Source: CAVYTF01 sp963708205
GTDB taxonomy: Bacteria > Bacteroidota > Bacteroidia > Chitinophagales > Chitinophagaceae
NCBI GenBank assembly: GCA_963708205.1
Contig: OY970196.1
Location: forward strand, 1,612,001-1,676,000
Length of the DNA: 64,000 nucleotides
Direction: 5' to 3'
Shown here: in pieces, positions 45,293 to 54,240 of the stretch
How the letters are laid out: every line of letters starts with the position of its first letter
How positions within the stretch are numbered: the stretch's first letter is position 1
Notes under the pieces: model-generated
What the model saw: only the letters and a program-made list of their open reading frames with translations
Told to the model about the DNA's origin: nothing
The model's database searches: none
Position numbers and translations under genes: made by a program

Positions 45293-46201
45293 ATGACTCA
45301 CTCAACGCGCAAATTTATTTTTCTTATTAATCCAATTGCAGGTGTCGTGAAAAAGAAAACAGTTGGTGATGAAATCATTAAACTGTTCACTTCAAAAAAA
45401 ATTTTTTTTGAAGTTATTGAAACAAATGAAATGGGTGAATATGATTTTTTGAAAGAAAAGATCCTTACAAAAAAAATTACAGATATTATAATTATTGGCG
45501 GCGATGGCACGATAAACCATGTAATAAATTCATTAAGAAATGAGCCTGTTCAATTTGGTATCATTCCGCTTGGAAGCGGCAATGGGCTTGCATTTGCAGC
45601 GGGCATTCCTAAGAATTTTAAAAAAGCGATTGACATTATTATTTTAGGAAAAGCACAAACAGTAGATGCTTTTTTGATCAACCACAAATTTTCGTGCATG
45701 CTTAGCGGCGTTGGTTTTGATGCGGCTGTTGCACATGACTTTGCCATGCAAAAAAAACGTGGGTTCAAAACGTATTTTCAAAAAACTGTGCAACATTATT
45801 TTAAAGACAATGCATATTTTTTTAAAATTTCATCGGCTGACTTTGCGTTTGAAACAGAAGCATATTTTATAAGTATTGCTAATGGAAATCAATTTGGAAA
45901 TAATTTTACTATTGCTCCGAAGGCCAGGCTGGATGATGGTTTAATTGATGTTGTCATCGTTCAGAAAATGAATAAATTAAAATTATTGAGTGAGATCTTT
46001 AAACAAATGAACGGCAAAAATATTTTACAAAAACAGCATACAATCAAAAAAAATAAAAGCATTATTTATTTTCAAACGGATAAATTAATTATAGAAAATA
46101 AATCACTTGCGCCCATGCATATTGATGGCGATCCCGGAGAAACTAGTACAAAAATAAAAGTGGAAATAATTAAGAATTGCTTCAAATTAATAATGCCTTA
46201 G
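45293..46201 (+). CDS. Diacylglycerol/lipid kinase family protein
   Basis: The 302-residue protein has the DAGK catalytic signature: FLINPIAGVVKKKTVGDEI near the start, IIIGGDGTINHVINSL with the GGDGT loop and IIPLGSGNGLAFAAGIP. The C-terminal part with the second domain includes GVGFDAAVAH and ANGNQFGNNFTIAPKARLDDGLIDVVIV. It likely phosphorylates a lipid such as diacylglycerol or undecaprenol analogues, or a sphingoid base; the substrate is unknown. Confidence 0.88.
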   Translation: MTHSTRKFIFLINPIAGVVKKKTVGDEIIKLFTSKKIFFEVIETNEMGEYDFLKEKILTKKITDIIIIGGDGTINHVINSLRNEPVQFGIIPLGSGNGLAFAAGIPKNFKKAIDIIILGKAQTVDAFLINHKFSCMLSGVGFDAAVAHDFAMQKKRGFKTYFQKTVQHYFKDNAYFFKISSADFAFETEAYFISIANGNQFGNNFTIAPKARLDDGLIDVVIVQKMNKLKLLSEIFKQMNGKNILQKQHTIKKNKSIIYFQTDKLIIENKSLAPMHIDGDPGETSTKIKVEIIKNCFKLIMP

Positions 46202-46217
46202 TTAAATTTCAAAACAG

Positions 46218-47474
46218 TTATTTACTTCGTATTGCCACAACGGGATTCATTCTCGCAGCAATTGATGCAGGAATAATTCCCGCCAAAATTCCAAGAATTA
46301 TACAGATAGAAAATGCAAGCAAAACAATGCTGCCTGAAATTATAATTGGAAAAGGCATAACGGTGCTGAGAACCATTGCCAAGATCCATACGAGCAATAA
46401 ACCAATCAGTCCGCCGATAACACAGAGGAATGCACTTTCTAATAAAAACTCTGTAAGTATTGTGCGGCTTTTTGCGCCGATTGCTTTCTTCAAACCTATC
46501 TGGCTTGTACGTTCACGAACTGTTACAAACATAATGTTTGCAACACCAAAAGCGCCAACAATTAAGCTCAATCCTGCAATTGCCCAACCTCCAATATTTA
46601 GCGTAGAAAAAATGCCATTGGTTTGCTGACTTAAAGTATTAATATCATTCAAAGCAAAATTATCATCTTGTGTCGGACTGAGCCTGCGCAACTGACGCAT
46701 AATTCCTTCAAGCTCGTCTGAAAGTGCCGTGCTTGCTACATTATCTTTGGCATTCACCATTATAAAAGGCTGCGTATCATTTCCATTAACATCATACACA
46801 GAGGCCCATGCTTTGTAAGTTAACAGCATGCAATTATCATAATCAAACCCATTACCGATAAAGCTTGATCCCTGCTTTGCAATTACGCCAATTATTGCCG
46901 CGCTGTGTCCATCAAACGAAAATGTTTTTCCTACTGCGTTTTCCGGTTCACCAAATAATTCAGATGCAATGGTATAGCCAATTACGCAGACACTATTGCC
47001 ACGCGTAAATTCGCTCTGGTTAAAATATCTTCCATAAGCAATGTCAATTTTTTGTATGCCGTTGAAGTCTTCACTTATTGCATAAATACCGGCATTACTC
47101 ATTTGATAATTTCCGTATTTCAACGTGCCGGTGGTAGAATTGAAATAAGCGACATAATTTGCCAGCTCACTTTTTTGTTTGATAAATTTTACCTCATCAT
47201 ATTTTGGTTCGGGACGATTAATAAATTTCCACCAGGGATAATCAGGTCCGCCACCATATTGCCATTTATCAATATAAATAGTATTGGATCCCAGCGATTG
47301 GATATCTGTTTTCACTTTACTCTGCAAACTATTCACAGTTGCCAGCACACCAATGATGCAAAAAATGCCAATCGTAATGCCGAATAAAGATAGAAATGTA
47401 CGAAGCTTATTTGCTTTAAGCTCCTGCAAAGCACCAACAAAACTATTCCATAAAATGCGTAGCAGCTTGAACAT
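46218..47474 (-). CDS. FtsX/MacB-type ABC transporter permease
   Basis: The 418-residue protein has the MacB permease layout: a short cytosolic start, first membrane span at about residues 20-45 (LRTFLSLFGITIGIFCIIGVL), a large periplasmic core domain (about 50-275) with VIGYTIASELFGEPENAVGK, then three spans in the FtsX domain (ISLIVGAFGVANIMFVTVRERTSQIGLKKAIGA and onwards). The ATPase partner is not adjacent. Likely exports lipoproteins, macrolides or peptides; function is open. Confidence 0.85.
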   Translation of the reverse strand: MFKLLRILWNSFVGALQELKANKLRTFLSLFGITIGIFCIIGVLATVNSLQSKVKTDIQSLGSNTIYIDKWQYGGGPDYPWWKFINRPEPKYDEVKFIKQKSELANYVAYFNSTTGTLKYGNYQMSNAGIYAISEDFNGIQKIDIAYGRYFNQSEFTRGNSVCVIGYTIASELFGEPENAVGKTFSFDGHSAAIIGVIAKQGSSFIGNGFDYDNCMLLTYKAWASVYDVNGNDTQPFIMVNAKDNVASTALSDELEGIMRQLRRLSPTQDDNFALNDINTLSQQTNGIFSTLNIGGWAIAGLSLIVGAFGVANIMFVTVRERTSQIGLKKAIGAKSRTILTEFLLESAFLCVIGGLIGLLLVWILAMVLSTVMPFPIIISGSIVLLAFSICIILGILAGIIPASIAARMNPVVAIRSK

Positions 47475-47538
47475 ATTTCAAAAATAATCTTTGTTTTTCA
47501 AGCCATTATTAATTTTTAGATGAGCGGAAAATAAAAGA

Positions 47539-47598
47539 ATTTTTGGTACCGGCAATAGTATTTCATAGCAGCATCGTTGCGTCGCAATCCGTTCATCG
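47539..47598 (+). repeat. Dispersed intergenic repeat, copy 6
   Basis: The element starts TTTTTGGTACCGGC and reaches the core CATCGTTGCGTCGCAATCC at 47572-47590, the same 19 bases as at 14089-14107, with shared CATAGCA before and TTCATC after it. It lies upstream of sdhC, outside the coding region. Confidence 0.7.
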
Positions 47599-47659
47599 TT
47601 CGCCTCTTTATTCAGCTTTAAACAAAATATTTTTTACAATTATACTCGCGTTCCTGTAT

Positions 47660-47667
47660 TATTTTTG
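47660..47667 (+). promoter_or_regulatory. Candidate -7 box for sdhCAB
   Basis: TATTTTTG matches TAnnTTTG and lies 32 bases before the sdhC ATG at 47699. A -33 TTG is not clear, so the call is limited to the -7 box. Confidence 0.4.
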
Positions 47668-47698
47668 CAAAGTTTTTCCTCAATATATAACATTGCGT

Positions 47699-48400
47699 AT
47701 GACGTGGAAACAAGCCTTCACTTCTTCAATCGGACAGAAATTAACAATGAGCTTAACAGGCATTTTTCTTATTTTATTCTTAGCTGTACATGTTAGTCTT
47801 AATGCCTGCATTTGGAACGCAACAGGCGCACATTCAGATCATGGAAAATTATTTAATGAGGCTGCAGATTTTATGGGCACAAATGTTATCATACGCACAT
47901 TAGAAATTGGTTTATTTGTTTTTCTCATCATCCATATTATACAAGGTTTTTTACTTGCCGGAAAAAACATGACAACGCGTGATGTGCCTTATGCGAAAAG
48001 CTATGGCACACGCGGCAGCACGTGGTACAGCCGCAGTATGGGTTTACTTGGTACACTAATTTTATTATTTCTTATTGTTCACCTGGCAAATTTTTGGTTC
48101 CCTTCCCGCTGGCATGATGTACCTGAATTTAAGCCAATAGCAAATGAACACGTTGCGGATCTTTTTGGGTTAATGGCGAAAACATTTGCAGATCCTTTAA
48201 TAGATATCATTTATATATTGGGTTGCTTCTCGTTAGCTTATCACTTAGCGCATGGCTTTCAAAGTGCTTTTCGTACACTCGGTGTTCATAATAAAAGATA
48301 TCAAATTATATTGAAGAACTTTGGGATTGGCTATTCAATAATAGTTTGTATCGCTTTTGCAATGATGCCGGTGAGTTTTTATTTAGGATGGGTGAAGTAA
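47699..48400 (+). CDS. sdhC: Succinate dehydrogenase / fumarate reductase cytochrome b subunit
   Basis: The start MTWKQAFTSSIGQKLTMSLTG gives 233 residues. The reading frame is open further upstream to 47543, but that stretch runs through the intergenic repeat and a promoter box, so I reject it. Five hydrophobic spans and conserved His residues (for example FLAVHVSLN, IIHIIQGF, LIVHLANFW, AYHLAHGF) fit the single-subunit type-B cytochrome b with two hemes used by Bacteroidota and epsilonproteobacteria. It anchors SdhA/SdhB in the inner membrane and passes electrons to or from menaquinone. Confidence 0.92.
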   Translation: MTWKQAFTSSIGQKLTMSLTGIFLILFLAVHVSLNACIWNATGAHSDHGKLFNEAADFMGTNVIIRTLEIGLFVFLIIHIIQGFLLAGKNMTTRDVPYAKSYGTRGSTWYSRSMGLLGTLILLFLIVHLANFWFPSRWHDVPEFKPIANEHVADLFGLMAKTFADPLIDIIYILGCFSLAYHLAHGFQSAFRTLGVHNKRYQIILKNFGIGYSIIVCIAFAMMPVSFYLGWVK

Positions 48401-48443
48401 AAAATTCATAATCGAATTATAAATATCAAATAGTTGAATCAAG

Positions 48444-50417
48444 ATGCTTGATGCCAAAATTCCGGAAGGAGAATTGAATAATAAATGGGAAGATTATAAA
48501 GGTCATTGCAAGCTTGTAAACCCTGCAAATAAACGCAAGCTTGAAATTATCATTGTCGGCACCGGTCTCGCAGGAGCCAGTGCTGCAGCAAGTTTGGGAG
48601 AATTAGGTTATAAGGTAAAGGCATTTTGTTTTCAGGATTCTCCCCGTCGTGCCCATTCAATTGCGGCACAGGGCGGCATAAATGCAGCAAAAAATTATCA
48701 GAATGATGGCGATTCCGTTTTCCGTTTATTTTATGATACAATTAAAGGCGGCGATTACAGAAGCCGCGAAGCTAATGTGCATCGCCTCGCTGAAGTAAGT
48801 GTAAATATTATTGATCAATGCGTGGCGCAAGGTGTTCCTTTTGCAAGAGAGTATGGCGGCCTGCTTTCTAATCGTTCATTTGGTGGAACGCAGGTGCAGC
48901 GCACCTTTTATGCCGCAGGGCAAACAGGTCAGCAATTATTGATCGGCGCATACCAGGCTTTAGAAAGGCAGGTGTCTTTAGGTAATGTAAAAATGTACAC
49001 GCGTCATGAAATGCTTGACCTTGTAAAGATTGACGGCAAAGCTCGGGGTATAATTGCAAGAAATTTAATTACAGGAAAATTAGAAAGATATTTTGGTCAT
49101 GCTGTATTGCTTTGTACAGGTGGTTATGGCAATGTTTTTTATCTCTCCACAAACGCCATGGGCTGCAATGTTACAGCAGCATGGAAGGCGCACAAAGCAG
49201 GTGCATATTTTGCAAATCCTTGTTTTACACAAATTCATCCAACCTGTATCCCGGTTTCAGGCGAGTACCAAAGCAAGTTGACATTGATGAGCGAAAGTTT
49301 AAGAAATGATGGAAGAATTTGGGTGCCCAAAAAACAAGGCGATACAAGAAAAGCAAATGAAATTTCAGAGGATGAAAGAGATTATTATTTGGAAAGAAGA
49401 TACCCGGCATTCGGAAATTTAGTGCCCCGTGATGTCGCATCAAGAGCTGCGAAAGAAAGGTGTGACGCGGGTTTTGGCGTTGGCTCATCCAAACAAGCTG
49501 TGTATTTGGATTACGCTTCTGCAATTGAAAGATATGGTGAGGTTGAATGCAATAAACATGGCATTGATAATCCTTCAAAAGAAAGAATTCGTGAACTTGG
49601 TGTTGATGTTGTGAAAGAAAAATATGGCAACCTTTTCGACATGTATGAAAAGATAACCGGGGAAGATCCATACAAAGTTCCGATGCGCATCTATCCTGCA
49701 GTACATTATACAATGGGCGGACTTTGGGTTGATTATGAATTGCAAACAACGGTGAATGGTTTGTATTGTTTGGGCGAAGCAAACTTCAGTGATCATGGCG
49801 CAAACAGGCTTGGCGCTTCAGCTTTAATGCAGGGTTTAGCTGATGGTTATTTTGTAATTCCTTATACTATTGGCAATTATTTAGCTGATGAAATTCGCAC
49901 TACTAATATTCCAACAACTCATGAGGCATTTGAAGAAACAGAAAAAAATGTTCGTGAAAGACTGGAGAATTTAATTAACATTAAAGGAAATAAAACTGTC
50001 GAAAGCTTACACAAAAAATTAGGCAAGATAATGTGGGATAAATGCGGTATGGCACGCAATGCACAAGGTCTTCAGGAAGCCATTGCAGAAATACAGGAAT
50101 TAAAAAAAGAATTTTGGAATGATGTAAAAATTCCTGGAAGTGTGCACGAATTAAATAATGAGCTTGATAAAGCCGGTCGTGTTGCAGATTTTATAGAACT
50201 CGCAGAATTGATGTGCAAAGATGCACTGGAACGAAATGAAAGTTGCGGCGGCCATTTTCGCGAAGAATATCAAACACCGGATGGTGAGGCTTTGCGGGAT
50301 GATGAACATTTTATGTACGTAGCTGCCTGGCAATATAAAGCGCCGCATGAATGGGAATTACACAAAGAAGAATTAAAATATGATGTGGTGCATCCAAGTC
50401 AAAGAACTTATAAATAA
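48444..50417 (+). CDS. sdhA: Succinate dehydrogenase / fumarate reductase flavoprotein subunit
   Basis: The 657-residue subunit carries covalently bound FAD. FAD motifs: IIIVGTGLAGASAAASLGEL and SIAAQGGINAAKNYQNDGDS (His for flavin linkage in AHS). Substrate-site residues occur in GGYGNVFYLSTNAMGCNVTAAWKAH, QIHPTCIPVSGEY and HYTMGGLWVDYEL. The C-terminal DHGANRLGASALMQGLADGYFV is also typical. It starts 44 bases after sdhC and forms one operon with sdhB. Confidence 0.96.
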   Translation: MLDAKIPEGELNNKWEDYKGHCKLVNPANKRKLEIIIVGTGLAGASAAASLGELGYKVKAFCFQDSPRRAHSIAAQGGINAAKNYQNDGDSVFRLFYDTIKGGDYRSREANVHRLAEVSVNIIDQCVAQGVPFAREYGGLLSNRSFGGTQVQRTFYAAGQTGQQLLIGAYQALERQVSLGNVKMYTRHEMLDLVKIDGKARGIIARNLITGKLERYFGHAVLLCTGGYGNVFYLSTNAMGCNVTAAWKAHKAGAYFANPCFTQIHPTCIPVSGEYQSKLTLMSESLRNDGRIWVPKKQGDTRKANEISEDERDYYLERRYPAFGNLVPRDVASRAAKERCDAGFGVGSSKQAVYLDYASAIERYGEVECNKHGIDNPSKERIRELGVDVVKEKYGNLFDMYEKITGEDPYKVPMRIYPAVHYTMGGLWVDYELQTTVNGLYCLGEANFSDHGANRLGASALMQGLADGYFVIPYTIGNYLADEIRTTNIPTTHEAFEETEKNVRERLENLINIKGNKTVESLHKKLGKIMWDKCGMARNAQGLQEAIAEIQELKKEFWNDVKIPGSVHELNNELDKAGRVADFIELAELMCKDALERNESCGGHFREEYQTPDGEALRDDEHFMYVAAWQYKAPHEWELHKEELKYDVVHPSQRTYK

Positions 50418-50432
50418 TTTTTAAAGAAACAC

Positions 50433-51197
50433 ATGGAACATTATTCAATGAATTTGAATTTAAAAGTTTGGCGTCAGCAAAATTCAGGTTCAAAAGGCGC
50501 CTTCAAAACATATAAAGTTGAAAACATTTCTTCAGAAATGTCTTTCCTTGAAATGTTTGATGTGCTCAACGAAAAATTAATTAGCGATGGCGAAGACCCA
50601 ATTGCTTTTGATCATGATTGTCGCGAAGGAATTTGCGGAATGTGCTCGATGTATATAAATGGCAAGCCGCACGGACCATGGATGCAAAACACCGTTTGCC
50701 AATTGCACATGCGTGCTTTTAAAGATGGCGATACTATTGTTGTAGAACCTTGGCGCGCAAAAGCTTTTCCGGTAATAAAAGATTTGGTTGTTGATCGCTC
50801 TGCTTTAGATCGGATAATACAGGCAGGTGGTTATATTTCAGTAAATACGGGCAATGCGGTTGATGGCAATGCAATACTTGTATCGAAAGATAATGCAGAT
50901 GCTTCGTTCGCCGCTGCAATGTGTATTAGTTGCGGCGCATGTGTGGCAGCTTGCAAAAATAGTTCTGCTATGTTATTTACCGCCGCTAAAATTTCTCACC
51001 TTGCATTGTTGCCGCAAGGCGAGCCTGAAAGAAAATCCCGCGTTGTTGCAATGGTTCATCAAATGGATAAAGAAGGTTTTGGCGCATGCACTAACCTGAG
51101 CGCATGTGAGGCAGCTTGCCCGAAAGGAATTTCTGTTACAAATATCGCACGAATGAACAGAGATTATATTGCGGCTACTCTTACTGCTGAAAATTAA
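50433..51197 (+). CDS. sdhB: Succinate dehydrogenase / fumarate reductase iron-sulfur subunit
   Basis: SdhB carries [2Fe-2S], [4Fe-4S] and [3Fe-4S] clusters. Ligands for the first are in HDCREGICGMCSMYINGKPHGP with a later CQLHM, for the second in CISCGACVAACKN and for the third around ACTNLSACEAACPKGIS. Length 254 fits the type-B enzyme. The start may be 50433 or 50448 (MNLNLKVWRQ); the difference is five residues. It is the third gene of sdhCAB. Confidence 0.95.
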   Translation: MEHYSMNLNLKVWRQQNSGSKGAFKTYKVENISSEMSFLEMFDVLNEKLISDGEDPIAFDHDCREGICGMCSMYINGKPHGPWMQNTVCQLHMRAFKDGDTIVVEPWRAKAFPVIKDLVVDRSALDRIIQAGGYISVNTGNAVDGNAILVSKDNADASFAAAMCISCGACVAACKNSSAMLFTAAKISHLALLPQGEPERKSRVVAMVHQMDKEGFGACTNLSACEAACPKGISVTNIARMNRDYIAATLTAEN

Positions 51198-51279
51198 AAT
51201 GCGTTTAGATCTTTACTTAAATCTAATTTCATAGTCTTCCTCTTGATTTTTTGGTAGGGTTTTTTCATATATCAATTTA

Positions 51280-51639
51280 ATGAACAAGAGAAAAGTGCTC
51301 ATAATTGATGATGAGAAGGATTTTGGTCTACTGCTAAAAGAGTTTTTTTCTAAAAAAAAATACGAAGTATATCTTTCTTACACTATTGCAGATGGAATGA
51401 AGACTCTTGAAGAAGTGAAACCTGATTATATCTTCTTAGATAATAATTTACCTGATGGATTAGGTTGGGGAAAAACAGAATATATTTTGGCAAACTATCC
51501 TCAAACCCAATTAAATCTGATAAGTGCTTACCATGTACCAAAAACATCTACCTCATCTTTTCGCATTATTGAGAAGCCCGTTAATCTTGAAGAATTAAAT
51601 AACATTTTCGAGGACGACATAAAAAAAACAAATAAATAG
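51280..51639 (+). CDS. Single-domain response regulator receiver protein
   Basis: The 119-residue protein is a receiver domain with no output domain. All key residues are there: Asp10/Asp11 (VLIIDDEKD), phosphoacceptor Asp54 (YIFLDNNLPDG), Ser82 (NLISAYHV) and Lys99 (IIEKPVN). The LDNNLPDG form is common in stand-alone receivers of the phylum. It lies between sdhB and mlaE, 82 and 143 bases away, with no kinase in sight, so it may relay phosphate in a chain or bind a partner. Confidence 0.85.
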   Translation: MNKRKVLIIDDEKDFGLLLKEFFSKKKYEVYLSYTIADGMKTLEEVKPDYIFLDNNLPDGLGWGKTEYILANYPQTQLNLISAYHVPKTSTSSFRIIEKPVNLEELNNIFEDDIKKTNK

Positions 51640-51782
51640 ATGGTTTTGTTTTTAGGCATGTTTGAATTTGGCACTTTAAATTTTAAATAAATTTGTAGAT
51701 TTTGCTCCACTATATTAATGAAGAATCCTTCTTACTCACTCACTCAGCATTTTTAAAATATATCTCCTATAAAACTTAATTT

Positions 51783-52556
51783 ATGTCTTCTTACGGATCA
51801 AAATTTACTGCGGCATTTGAAAGCATTGGCGATGAATGGAGCTTTTTTGTTTCTTTTTTTAAAAACATTTTTAAAGGCGGTTTTGAGTGGGATGAGTTTA
51901 CGCGGCAATGTTATATTATTGGATACCGATCATTAGGCATTGTGTTAATCACTGGTTTTGTTTTAGGCTTTGTGCTAACGTTACAATCACTACCAACCCT
52001 TAAACAATTTGGCGCAGAAAGCTATGTTCCAAGCATGGTTTCTGTATCAGTAGTCAGAGAAATCGGACCTGTAATAACTGCTTTAATTTGTGCGGGAAAA
52101 ATTGCTTCAAGCATTGGTGCTGAATTAGGCAGCATGAAGGTGAACGAACAAATTGATGCGATGGAAGTTTCCGGTGCAAACCCAATTCAGTATCTCGTAG
52201 TAACTAAAATATTAGCTTGCCTTTTTATGATTCCTCTATTAACATTGGTTGCAGATTCTGTAGCTTTTATAGGCGGTTATGCAGGTGTAAATACTGCCGG
52301 AAGTATGAGCGCATTATTATATTTTAGAAAGTCATTTGATGGGCTTGACTTCTCTGACGTTTTTCCTTCAGTAATAAAAACATTTTTTTTCGGTTTAACA
52401 ATTGGTTTCATTGGTTGTTATAAAGGATTTAATTCTAATCGCGGCACCGAAAGTGTTGGACTTGCAGCAAATTCTGCAGTGGTAACTGCCTCAATCTGGA
52501 TAATAGTAATAGATGCAATTGCTGTGCAATTAACCAGTGCTTTTGTTTATAATTAA
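51783..52556 (+). CDS. mlaE: MlaE family lipid ABC transporter permease
   Basis: The 257-residue membrane protein has five to six spans and family motifs YIIGYRSLGIVLITGFVLGF, VSVVREIGPVITALICAGKIASSIGAELGSMKVNEQIDAMEVSG and FFGLTIGFIGCYKGF (split in order along the sequence). It forms the membrane core of the system that moves phospholipids between inner and outer membranes. It is followed at once by mlaF and mlaD. Confidence 0.93.
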   Translation: MSSYGSKFTAAFESIGDEWSFFVSFFKNIFKGGFEWDEFTRQCYIIGYRSLGIVLITGFVLGFVLTLQSLPTLKQFGAESYVPSMVSVSVVREIGPVITALICAGKIASSIGAELGSMKVNEQIDAMEVSGANPIQYLVVTKILACLFMIPLLTLVADSVAFIGGYAGVNTAGSMSALLYFRKSFDGLDFSDVFPSVIKTFFFGLTIGFIGCYKGFNSNRGTESVGLAANSAVVTASIWIIVIDAIAVQLTSAFVYN

Positions 52557-52562
52557 TAAGGA

Positions 52563-53297
52563 ATGGAGAACGAAAATGTTATTGAAATAAAAGGATTGAA
52601 AAAGTCTTTTGATGGGCATGAAGTTTTAAAAAATATTAATCTCACTTTAAAAAAAGGCGAGAACATTGTTGTACTTGGCAAAAGCGGACAAGGAAAATCG
52701 GTAACGATAAAATGCATAGTTGGAATGATAGAGCCTGACGAAGGCAGTGTAAAAGTTTTCGGAAAAGAGGTAAGCGAATTGAATGAAGATGAATTGAAAG
52801 ATATACGAACAAAAATTGGTTTCCTATTTCAAAGCGGTGCGCTCTACGATTCAATGACAGTACGCGAAAACTTAGCATTTCCTTTGCAAAGAGTTCTGAA
52901 AATAAAAGATGAAAACGAAATAGAGCAGCGTTCAAAAGAAGTGCTTGAAGCTGTTGGTCTAAGCGATGCAATTGATAAAATGCCTTCAGATTTATCCGGG
53001 GGCATGCGTAAAAGAATGGGGCTCGCGAGAACATTGATTGTAAAGCCTGAGATTATTTTGTATGATGAACCCACAACTGGTTTAGATACCATAACTTCAA
53101 AAGAAATAAGCGAATTAATTTTGCAGACTCAAGAAAAGTTTCAAACATCATCAATTATTATTACGCATGATATGAATTGCGCAAAAATAACAGCAGACAG
53201 GATATTGATAATGAATGATGGAGAATATGTGGCAGAAGGCTCTTATGAAGAATTGCAAAATTCTACAAATGATTTTACACGTTCCTTTTTTAATTAA
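52563..53297 (+). CDS. mlaF: MlaF family ABC transporter ATPase
   Basis: The 244-residue ATPase has all ABC motifs: Walker A VLGKSGQGKSVT, Q-loop FLFQSGALYDSMTV, signature LSGGMRKRMGLARTL, Walker B ILYDEPTTGLD and switch His in IIITHDM. It starts 6 bases after mlaE. It drives lipid movement through MlaE with MlaD. Confidence 0.94.
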   Translation: MENENVIEIKGLKKSFDGHEVLKNINLTLKKGENIVVLGKSGQGKSVTIKCIVGMIEPDEGSVKVFGKEVSELNEDELKDIRTKIGFLFQSGALYDSMTVRENLAFPLQRVLKIKDENEIEQRSKEVLEAVGLSDAIDKMPSDLSGGMRKRMGLARTLIVKPEIILYDEPTTGLDTITSKEISELILQTQEKFQTSSIIITHDMNCAKITADRILIMNDGEYVAEGSYEELQNSTNDFTRSFFN

Positions 53298-53303
53298 TCA
53301 AGC

Positions 53304-54065
53304 ATGAAAATTTCTTCTTCTCAAAAAGCAAAAACGGGTATTTTTATAATTGCTGCTTTATGCATATTGGGTGTTACAATTTTTTTAATTGGAAAACAAA
53401 AAGATCTTTTTTCAAAAAACTTTTCTGTGTCTTCTGATTTCAATAATGTCTCTGGTTTGCAGGTTGGCAATTTCGTTCGTTTTGATGGCATAAACGTTGG
53501 CACTGTAAATGGCATTTCCATCATCAATGATACTACCGTTCGCGTTAGTATGATCTTACAAAAAAAAGTGCAGCCTTATATAAAAGCAGATTCTAAGGCA
53601 AGCATAGGAAGTGACGGATTAATGGGAGATAAATTAATTGAAGTATCGCCGGGAACAGATAGTGCGGGAGCTTTGACGAATGGCAGGCTAATGGCAATTA
53701 ATCCGCAAAATATGGATAAAATAATGAGCAAACTTGGAGGCATTGCCAATGATGCGCAAACAATAATGAGCAATCTAGCAAGTATTATTACAAAAGTAAA
53801 TAACGGAAACGGGTCTTTAGGCAAATTGCTTAACAGCGATGAACTTGCAAATAATTTGAACCAAACTATTCAATCAACCGATCAAACAGTTAATACAATC
53901 AACAAAGCTGCGAGCGGATTAAGTGATAACATGCAAGCCGCAAAACACAGCATTTTATTTAGAGGCTATTTTAAGAAAAAGGAAAAACAACATGTAGAAG
54001 ACTCTATAAAAAATGCTAAACGCATCAGTGATAGCTTAGCAAATAAATCACAAAAGGAACAGTAA
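53304..54065 (+). CDS. mlaD: MlaD-like MCE-domain protein
   Basis: The 253-residue protein has one membrane span (TGIFIIAALCILGVTIFLIG), then an MCE domain (about residues 35-120) with SSDFNNVSGLQVGNFVRFDGINVGTV and GSDGLMGDKLIEVSPG, and a helical tail with long alpha-helices. MCE rings bind lipid in the periplasm. It is the third gene in mlaEFD. MlaB, MlaC and MlaA are not adjacent, as in other Bacteroidota sets. Confidence 0.9.
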   Translation: MKISSSQKAKTGIFIIAALCILGVTIFLIGKQKDLFSKNFSVSSDFNNVSGLQVGNFVRFDGINVGTVNGISIINDTTVRVSMILQKKVQPYIKADSKASIGSDGLMGDKLIEVSPGTDSAGALTNGRLMAINPQNMDKIMSKLGGIANDAQTIMSNLASIITKVNNGNGSLGKLLNSDELANNLNQTIQSTDQTVNTINKAASGLSDNMQAAKHSILFRGYFKKKEKQHVEDSIKNAKRISDSLANKSQKEQ

Positions 54066-54153
54066 TTTTTGAGGTTTTCTATTTAAAATTCTCCTTAAAA
54101 ATTCTTGTCTTTTCTTAAACTTCTGCTTAAATATTCCTTAACACTTCAAAAAT

Positions 54154-54161
54154 TATTTTTG
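54154..54161 (+). promoter_or_regulatory. Candidate -7 box for the L,D-transpeptidase
   Basis: TATTTTTG fits TAnnTTTG, 79 bases before the ATG at 54241. The -33 element is not clear. The gap between mlaD and this gene (175 bases) has no other feature I can support. Confidence 0.35.
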
Positions 54162-54240
54162 CCCTCACAATAAAAATGTTGTTATTTACATTTATAGAAA
54201 TGTAATTTAATCGATTCCAATATCCAAATTCCTTAAAAAA

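Noticed and set aside
47543..47698. N-terminal extension of SdhC
   Set aside because: The extra 52 residues are translated from the intergenic repeat and promoter; family start is MTWKQAFTSS.
51198..51240. TTAGAT...ATCTAA hairpin after sdhB as terminator
   Set aside because: Six A/T-rich pairs and no T run behind it; too weak.
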